Assembly (NCBI GenBank): GCA_034509425.1
Contig: JAVTVJ010000070.1
Location: 1,922,001-1,986,000, forward strand
Source of the DNA: Eopsaltria australis
Taxonomy: Eukaryota; Chordata; Aves; Passeriformes; Petroicidae
Length of the DNA: 64,000 bases
Direction: 5' to 3'
The position numbers and the translations under genes were made by a program. Each line of letters begins with the position of its first letter. The stretch's first letter is position 1. Shown here piece after piece: positions 55,407 through 64,000 of this stretch. Below the pieces are notes generated by a model. That model ran no database searches and was not told the DNA's origin. It worked only from the letters and a program-made list of their open reading frames with translations.

Positions 55407-58400
55407 GTCTGAGAAGACAGCATCATATATATTTGTCATTAAACCACCAGCTTGTAGACAGATTAACTGATCAAAGCCAGAGACATCACCCCTGGGATAC
55501 TCTGAGGCACAGATGACTGCCAGGCAGGAGGCATTTACAGGGAGCTTTATTCCTGACTCAGAGCCGAGTACTTAATCTGGGTCTCCCACATTTCAGTCAC
55601 ACCTCCTACAGACTCAGTCACTTGGTGCTTGTGAGTAGAAACTTCTCCATTTCAAATAGATAGTTCAGGGAAGTTAGTTCAAGAGTTAGATTTTTTCCTG
55701 GTCTGCCTTCATTACAATGAAGATAGTATTTTTGCCATAAAAAAATCTTGTTGTAATAACATTATTAAATACATTAGTTATGGCAGGCCAGGACCTGTAA
55801 ATGTCAGGTATGTGGAAAATGCTCAGACTGAAAGAATTACCCAGTATTGGAGGCTTGTCAGGAATTTGACACACGTTTAAGCGAGATTCAGCAAAACTCT
55901 ATAATAAATCTTTCTACTCTCTTAGTATGAAATAAGGCCTGCAGTTTACAGCATTCCACAAAGAATGATTTGGCTATACCCAGGAACACATCAGAGCAAA
56001 CATCTGCTATGTCACTCATGTATGCATAGTAACAGAAATCATTCACTGAAGTTTAAGTGTAAAATAACGATTTCTTCCAACAGCTCTTAAATTGAGTTAA
56101 CACTACTTCAAATTCATTAATTAATTCAGAATCCTTTCTGTCTCTCAATCAGTTATAAAACAAAATATAGATTTTATTCCTTATACCTCAAAAAATATGA
56201 AAGTGAACAAAAAAACACCTAATTTATGTGAGACTGATTTGAAATGTGACTTGTAGTAGTAGCATTTGACAAAATATCCTCAGCCTAACAAAATAAACAA
56301 AACCCCTATATTCTGCTATGTTGCTGTCTTGTTTCTGTGAAGAAGCTTTCGAAAATCAGGAGAGAAATCCCTGGTGATTTTCAAAGACAACCTCCTTTCA
56401 GTAGTAGAGAACTCAGCTTTTTCTATATACTTTATCCTCTCGCAGTACTCTTTTGGCATCACTGCAGAGGAGACAAAACTTTCAGGAGATATGTATTAAA
56501 TTATTAGAATATGAACTGTATTTTGAGTTTGCAATGTGAAGTTATAAAAGTCAATAATTTTTCAGGGCTTTGGATGGAAGGAGTTTTGATTTCAAATGGC
56601 ATCAGTTAACAGCACCATGTGATTTCAGTAAGTAATTGTTATGGAATAAGATTGCAACTCAGCATTTTTTAAATAATTTAATTAAATATGATTATTTAGA
56701 ATTTTTAAGCTTTTGCTTAAGAAAGGTCTCTCTAGCATTTTTTAGATTGTTGATAGTTTCTTTCTTTTACTACTTAAAATTTTTTGTCATTACAGTTAAC
56801 TCTATCCATCCTTGTACAAACCTTTTCAAGAATAGCAGAAAAAAGTCAGTCCTACTAAAGCAAATTCATATATGAGACATAAAGTCAAAACAAATCAACT
56901 GTTGCATATTTGTAGTTTATATCTGCTGCACCTGAATGTAATTAAACACAAATTTTTAGTTAAAACCAAAATACTGATAAAAGAATATCCCTTCAAAGTA
57001 GTTTCCTTAGTCACAAAATTTGTCAGGTTTTTGCAAGACATTAAAGATGAAAAATAGCCAAAAAGAATGCTTGATCAGGAACTTTAATCCTGTTGATTCT
57101 TTCCTCATGAGCTGACCTTGCTTCAGGAATTTAAGAAACTCATTACCACATGGTAGCAACAGATAACATAAACTAGATTGCTCATATTTGCAGAATCTGG
57201 AATGTCAGTCATGTACTTCAGTGGTGCTGTTTCTTTTCCAGCAAGTACCAGTTAACCTGAGCTGAAATTCAAGGTGTGTGTACATAGCCCGAACTGTTTA
57301 ACATCTCATTTCCTGCAAGATAGCTTTTCAGTCTCTGCAGAGTCATGTTTCCTGTGTTTAGTTCCCCGTCCCATGGCTCGTGAGGTAGAAGCCACGTGCT
57401 ATTTATACTGCCTGGTTTGTGTTTCTGGAATTGATCCTCCATGGATAAGTGTGGCTACTTTTAGAGCCTGACATAAGATGGGAGTCATGTCAAGTTATTT
57501 CCTTTATATTCCTGATTATTTTTTTAATTATTTAATCCTTTCAGGATGTAGGGATTGCTGCAAGGGGTCTCAGAATAAAACGTTCCCTATCATAGAAAAA
57601 AAAGCCTGTTGTTATTTTCTTGATGGGTAAATCCTTTAAAGATTCATGATCATGGAATGGAAGTTGTATAAATGTACATTTTAATAATTAAAATTAAAAT
57701 TATTTAGAATCTGTGCTGCTGTATAAGTTTAGGATGAAAATTCTTAGTGCATGCTAAGCAAGAAGAAAGTACAATGAGTCAGAATAACAGAGATCATGGA
57801 GGAAAAGGGAGTTTCTTTCACAAAAACATCAATATTTGATTTGATCTGTAGCAGTTGCTAATGGTGTTTGAGAGAAATGCTTCTTATTAGTAAGCCTGCC
57901 CCAGCCACTTATACCACTGCATGTGATACCTTGCAATAGATCAAGTGGGATAGAATTGAGTGGGGAGAGCAGAATCTATCTTCCAAATTTGAGTTTCTTA
58001 TCACTTATATTTGGAGATGGTATTCATCTTCTTCATTTTTATTTACTTCATGTAAGATACAAGAATGAGCAAAAATCTCAGCAGATGCACATTTTTTCCA
58101 TGTCTGGGGTTAAGCAATGCTTATTACAGCAGAATTTATTTCTCCCTGTGTACCTTCACAGTTTCAACTAATCACTCTTTTAAGAACAGTCTGAACAAGA
58201 ATTTGCTTCCATTCTATTTTGTTTGGTAGCCTATAACAAACATTTTTTCCATAGGTTTCTGTGGTAGCTTTTCTAGTCCATTGAAAATTCTATCATTTAA
58301 AGAACCTGGTAGCAATGAATTCCACTGTTGAAATGTGTGGAGTAAAATGAAAGTACTTTTTTTTTTTTTTTTGTCTCAATTTCATTTAGTATATCTAGTA

Positions 58401-58439
58401 GAAGAAATAAGGAAAAAAATAGTTTTCTATTCCCTCTTT

Positions 58440-59025
58440 CATCCTATCTTACATTGCATACTACTTTCTAGCCCCATTTTCTCCAGGCTGTAGAGTCACA
58501 GGCTATCATCTTCTCCTGCCACAGTTATAGCTTCTTCTCTTATGGAAGCCATTCCACTTGTTTGATCAGCCTTATCCCATTTTCTGCATTTTTTCAAGTT
58601 CTTCTTTCAGCTTCATATACTTGAAGATCAGCTAAGTAGAACTGTGCATATTATCCACAGTAAGGCTGCACTATGGCTTTAAAGTGACATAGCGACATTT
58701 TGGGTTGTTATCTATTTCCTCCTAATACATTCTAGCACTTCAAATACATTCTAGTACTTCATTTTGTCTTATAAACACCTCTGAGTATTGATCTGAGATT
58801 TGAAAAACTATCCCCCAAGTCCTCTTTCTAGATCAGAAAAACTAGAAATACACAGATTAAAAGACACAGATTCAAAGCTACTCTCCTGTTTTCTCAATCC
58901 CGAATTTAATCTGTCCTTTCATTGCTCATTTATTCAGCATTGCAGTGTCTTACAACTCTGTTGCCTGTCTCTGTTCCAGTTGTGACTGTCCTGATTTTTT
59001 TTCTATTGGTGAAATTAGGAAAAGT
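58440..59025 (-). mobile_element. Ancient CR1/L3-like LINE remnant, - strand
   Basis: On the + strand the words CTCCAGGCTGTAGAGTCACA (58481), GAAGCCATTCCACTTG (58545), TAGAACTGTGCATATTATCC (58637), a GCACTATGGCTTTAAAGTGACATAG-like run (58668), AACTATCCCCCAAGTCCTCTTTC (58806), GAATTTAATCTGTCCTTTCATTG (58901) and CTTACAACTCTG (58949) occur in the order and spacing of the C-terminal reverse transcriptase region and 3' end of an old CR1-clade element read backwards. Divergence is high and frames are broken. Confidence 0.65.
58724..58761. repeat. 19-base tandem duplication inside the ancient LINE remnant
   Basis: AATACATTCTAGCACTTCA is followed directly by AATACATTCTAGTACTTCA, with one mismatch. 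It arose after the element inserted, since related elements have a single copy as far as I recall. Confidence 0.9.
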
Positions 59026-62000
59026 TTAGAAGTGTCAAACATTCGCACATACTGCTTGTGCTCATTCTTCAGCGAATGTAATAAAGTTCAGGTGAGTAGT
59101 TTCTAGTTTATCATGTATGGATTAACTTTATCACTATATTCCAAAACCTATTCTACTGGCTTTCCAGTCTGACGTTTTATAGTCCTACCCAAAAGGAAAA
59201 AAAAAACCAACAAAACAAACAAACAAACAAACAAACAAAAAAACTTTTCGTAATCATCATTAGAAAGAAAAATTTAGGTTTTTTCTGCTGTGATCTTGTC
59301 TTCTCTGAGTGCTAATACAGCATACTGACATCTATAGGCACTGAAAACTATTTGTCTGGTTGAGGTCTTCTAATGAATCTAGGAAAAAAGGGGTTTTTCC
59401 AGAGTTTAATGCATTTAAAGTATCCTCACTCTTTCTCTTTGACATGTGTTGTCATGCTTTTGCATTTAAATTCCCAGATATTATATTCTTTCTGTTCTTC
59501 TAGTCTGGATGCAAATTGCAATTTCTGAATTATATCTTTTACTGCAGATAGCTTCTACCTTTTTTTTTTGTTGTCGTTGTTGCTCTGTTTAAAATCTCAA
59601 TGATGGGTGTCCTTCTTACAATAATACTCTTTGGGGCTGTGCAAAGTCACTTGAATCCACGGACAGCAGAGAGCAGGCCAAGAATAAATCCACCACACCA
59701 CTATTCAATCGCTAATGTAGACATACCCATTGTTTACTTTGAGTCTCCTTCCTGTGATTTGAGCACTACCCATGATAACAGCAAGCATTTTGTGTCTTAG
59801 GTTTTACCTTTTCATTTGCTTTTATAAAACATCCTTGCTTTCTCTTTTAGAAATTCTTACCCTGCAGGTTTTATGTTTTTAATGTGTTCCTTCAAGGATG
59901 CAGATAATGAATATTTTACCATGACTATTATAAAATGGCTCTTATAACCATTATGCCTTAAATCAGATTCATCACAGCTGTACTATTCACCACAAGAAGC
60001 TAAATAGAATATTTATATAGATATGTATTCTTATATATACAATAAGAATTTAATTAATTGGAAAAAATAATTTACCTAGTGATGGAATATATCAAAGACT
60101 GAGGATTCCACATTAAAAATTAGGTATAAAGACTGCTAAAATGGTAGAACACCTTCAAAGGAAAACATTTTTAATAAAAGCAGTTTCACATTCATCTACT
60201 ACAGGCAAAATCCTAAATCCATCATAAATATAACTGCTATTATTACATGATGGAACAGTGAAAAGCAGATGGACCTTATTTGCAATAGTGTAGTTGGGCT
60301 GAAGGTATTTTTCTGCCTCTCTTCCTGCATTAATAATGACAGGTGGTGTTGAAGATAATTTTAACCAGATTATGATGAGCTGTAGTTCAAATTCAAAGCC
60401 TTTTTTTTCCCAGCTTCTCATGCTTGGTATATGAGTGAACGTACTTTTAAATGCAATTCTTCAAAAACAGCATTTGAAGATTTGTGTGTGTGGGAGCTGA
60501 TGAGGTGCTTGCCTTTTCTGAAAAGAATTCTTTGAAAAACTTAAAAAGGACATATTTCAAAAAAAAGGTTCTTCTGACTTTCATGTGAAGATATCTATTT
60601 TGATATGAAAATGCTTGTAAATGGAATTTCCAAATAGCAGATCCCCTCCTTCTGAAAAAAGGATCTCAAACTAGGTGGCAAACAAAAAAGAACTCTGTGC
60701 TTAGTTTAGACCTTGCAAGCTGACATGGTAGTGTATTAATTGCAATCTTCTTGCAAGGCAGTGTTTCTTCTTTTTAAGGAAAGAATAAGTATATACATTT
60801 ATGTGGTACTTGGTTTACCTCACAGCTCAGTGAGTTACCTTCAAAGCTAGCACAGCCCTTGAAGAGAATTTCAGTTTCTTACTCACATTCTTTGAGTTTC
60901 ACCTTCTGTATTATGTGTATTTATGCATATGAATGCATGTAGATGTATGCAAATGACTGCATATGTTCAAACTTTCTGTAGTTGTTTAACCGTATGCAGT
61001 GGGAAAACAAAGCACTATGGTGCTCAGTTTATAACTTAAGTAGGCAAAGAAATGCTTTGTGAAAGGGTTAATACTCATAGCAGCTCTATTCACCTGAATG
61101 AAAATCCATATTAGTGAAATATTAAATAGAGAACTTCTGCTTTCTGTCATTTCTTTGTGATGAAAAGTTTCATTTTATGAAAAGCGAAGTGTGTTTTCAA
61201 ACTGCAGATATAAATAAAACAAAAAAATGCATTGAGTCCAGTCACAAATTTGTTTTGAATGACATCTGAATTACCAGACTTCAGTAGTTGAAAAAATGGT
61301 AGCTACAGGTATTTATTTGATCATTTCAAAAGACTGTTTGGGAAAAACACCATGTACCCACTCATAGAGTCTGAATAATAATTATAACTTCTGTGAATGT
61401 TTATTTATTCTGCCTGTTAAAGCTACAATTTTACGCAGTTTGATTCTGGCATCTGATGACCCTCTGCAAAAGTTTGTGTCCCTGCAAATACATTAGAGCA
61501 ATAATAAGGTGCTGCCTCAGCATGTGCTTGAATTAATTTTTGTCATCAAGAATCAGAGGGAAAGCTGGTGACAGATTCCACCAGAGCCCAGATTCCTGGG
61601 AGCCCAAAGCTGAGGCTAAGGTCAGGGGCTTCTTTTTCCTATTTGTAGTCAGCTGACTTCCTTTGCTAACGGTTTTGCTCAGCTGAATCCTCACCCATAC
61701 GTTCAGCAAGCTTTCAATATGGTTAGAAATGCAGTTTAAGGAACAATGAGTCACATCAGTAGTGAGTTTTTATCACCTGGGCTACGGTTATACATAACCA
61801 TGACTTCAGAAAATCCTTAGAAGACTCATAGTAATTCTTGCCTTTTCAATGCGAGCTCGTTGAGACCAATGAAAAAATGATTCAGAAAACAAAGATGTTT
61901 CTCCCAAATCAATTCCTTGTCATAAAGAGGATCTGAATAAGACCGTTTTTTTCTTTAAAACACTTCATGGCATTTGAGGACTGTTCCAATCCAGTATTTC

Positions 62001-64000
62001 ATCTTGGTATGAGATATTTGGTGGAGCTTTGAAACATGCTGTTATGTCTCATATGCATAGTGCAATTTCATTGCATGATAACCATTTTCAGAATTGGGCT
62101 TTGTGAGTTCCTCACCAAAATAGCAAGGTTATTAGTAATACTGGCAGATATCTGCTGCTGAAATTGAAACATTTTCCGATGGCATGCTGTATGTTAGCTT
62201 AAAATTTATGCCTTGATTCTATGATACTGTTTTTTTGTTTCAATCAAATGCAATAAATCCAACAAATTTAACTAAATCACTAAATGAAGTCAAGCAGCTA
62301 CTTTTATTGCAGCTTAAATGAGGCATTTTTCAATGTAGCATATACTGGGATCTGTTTAAGCTAAACTGAAACAAACTGCTTGTAAACTGAGTTGTACATA
62401 CACAATGGAGTTTAACTAATTCACTTCATGAAAAATGTTTAAGTTAATAACCCACAAATTTCTCGTGTGAACAAAACATTATTCATTCTATACGAGACTG
62501 ATTAAAGATCATTAAAAATGGTTTCCACATCTTAGTAGAAAAATGCAAAACAAGTAAAATTTGACACATGGTAATCAGAGCATATCTGTACTTCACTGAA
62601 ATATATCAGACCGAATGTAAAGGTATGAAATAAAAAAATTGTTTTGCTAGAATACAAGAATAAGTGTAAACACTAAGATATATTTTGTGAGAAAATATAA
62701 ATAAATTATCAGCTCTCTGAAAAGCAAGTGCTTGTATCATTAGGGAGAGGTAAGAATAAAATGTACAAAATATCTTGGTTCAGGTTCACTATAATGAAGA
62801 TGGTGGAACTGCAATGATTTGTTTATATTATCTAATGATTTATCTTCTTCTTACATGCTACTGAAATATGATTCCTTCATATAGAAACTTGAATACAGAC
62901 TAACAAATTTTTAAGAAAAACATTAAAGATAAACTATTAATATTCTTCAAGCATGTGCCTCGCTTCTATCAAACTCCTGAGTAAAGAGAGACTTATATAC
63001 TTATGCACTTCTTCCCACTGGGATCCTGCACCATTATTATCTCTAACCATCTAAGTACAGATTCTCCTGTGTTGTAGTGGAATGTGACTGAAAAAAGAAA
63101 TTGCTTTTGACTTCATAATAACAGAGTACCTTGGAAATATTTTTACTTTAGCAATTTGAGGCCTCTTTGTGGACAAGAGACTTTTGGAGTAGTATAGCTC
63201 TGCTGCAAAGAAGAACATTTCCTACTGGTATAGATACCATTCATGGATCACACTTATAGGGAGATTGTATTGAAGATCAATTTCATCAGGCTTTATATAT
63301 ATTTTTATATCAGAATTCACTGAACTCTTTCCCAGCAAAAAGCAAACACTTCTATTCCAGGCAGCTCAACAGCATTTTCTCATGTGCCAAATGCCGCGGG
63401 GTGGGTGTCCTCATTGTGACATCAGGAAAGGATAAAGGAAGAAGAGATGCTTCACAAAAAAATCACAAACACTTCATGTCTGGAGCCATGGAGTTGTTCA
63501 GGCACCATTCATGACTTAGATTTATCTTGAAGCCTTCATTTGAGAAGCCCTGTCCTTGATATTGTCCTGCTGAGCAACCCAGATCTTCTGGAACTGTATA
63601 CAGGAGTAAAGTCCGGAGAAGAAAGTGATGGACAGCTTCTCAGGAAGATGAGAATATCCCCTTCTAAAGAAGGAGTTTACCCTTGAAGAAGATTAGAGCT
63701 GGAGATTATACCAGAGCAGGTAAAGGCAGGACTGTAGCTGTATGTTATGATTGCCCTGTAAGACTATATCAGACATTAGGGATGAAAGGGCCTGAGGCCG
63801 TAAGTAAGTTCACCAAGAAATTTTGGTTGATTTGTGATGAGAAAACAAAAAAAAGGTCAAGATCCATCTTACGTAGGTACTGTGTTTTCATAGCAGAGGG
63901 CTGACATGGAATGTCTAACTCTTTTTTAACTGTGTGTTTTATTCAGGATAAAATGTTGCCAGAATTCAGTTATTTAAAAATAAATAAGCAGCAGCTTGAA
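59026..64000. other. Intronic sequence to the window end, mostly unassigned
   Basis: AT-rich intron. Two items stand out slightly: a 66-codon ATG frame at 59600-59800 with a signal-peptide-like start, and a cluster of ATGCAT/ATGCAAAT words at about 60,922-60,966. A SacII-type CCGCGG word sits at 63,393, but there is no CpG island. No exon was recognised. Confidence 0.45.
59211..59241. repeat. (AAAC)n microsatellite, about six units
   Basis: CAAA tetramers follow an A-rich lead (59196-59206) and end in an A7 run. Confidence 0.9.

Larger units (their letters stand above)
52080..58439. other. Intronic sequence with simple repeats only
   Basis: AT-rich intron with an A run and a G/T tract near 55.3 kb and a T16 run at 58,357-58,372. 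Nothing else is named. Confidence 0.45.

Noticed and set aside
63683..63904. 73-codon + strand frame, Lys/Arg-rich, near the window end
   Set aside because: Begins with TTG, has no recognisable domain, and the region shows no exon-like splice sites that I trust.

Overview
The window looks like one piece of a bird (avian) autosome, almost all of it intron. It is AT-rich, has no CpG island and no operon-like packing of reading frames. Its repeats are of avian type: truncated CR1 LINEs with the TCATAGAATCATAGAAT-like 3' end, ERVL-type LTR remnants and short microsatellites, with no L1 or Alu. That points to Aves, but the species cannot be fixed from sequence alone.

The only protein-coding segment I can defend is one 81-base exon at 359-439 on the + strand. 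It encodes 27 residues that match the third coding exon of NKAIN2 (Na+/K+-transporting ATPase-interacting protein 2), a small membrane protein of neurons. A pyrimidine-rich acceptor precedes it and a GT donor follows. Bases 1-358 are the end of the previous NKAIN2 intron, and 440-64000 is the start of the next one. That intron is therefore at least 63.5 kb, in keeping with the very large introns of this gene in vertebrates. No later NKAIN2 exon was recognised.

The intron holds layers of transposable elements. The oldest are highly diverged CR1/L3-like LINE remnants on the - strand at about 14.2-15.0 kb, 22.6-25.2 kb and 58.4-59.0 kb. Younger avian CR1 fragments lie at 5.04-5.38 (-), 23.40-24.48 (+), 30.72-30.89 (+), 34.93-35.04 (-), 37.50-38.01 (-) and 44.84-45.18 kb (-). 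The + strand copy at 23.4 kb splits the ancient element at 22.6-25.2 kb, which gives a relative age. ERVL-type LTR sequence at 27.9-28.5 kb consists of a + strand U3 half joined to a - strand R/U5 half. A second, probably solitary LTR on the - strand lies at about 51.2-52.07 kb. A GC-richer, repeat-like segment is at 3.84-4.13 kb.

Smaller items include a perfect 24-base palindrome at 12,629 with a p53-family half-site at its centre, a CTCF-like core at 8,081, a 47-base poly(A) run at 26,758, a 117-base purine-rich tract at 39,488 and several short tandem repeats. I found no convincing new gene system, tRNA, rRNA or CRISPR array. The most unusual structures are the inverted LTR junction and the palindrome.
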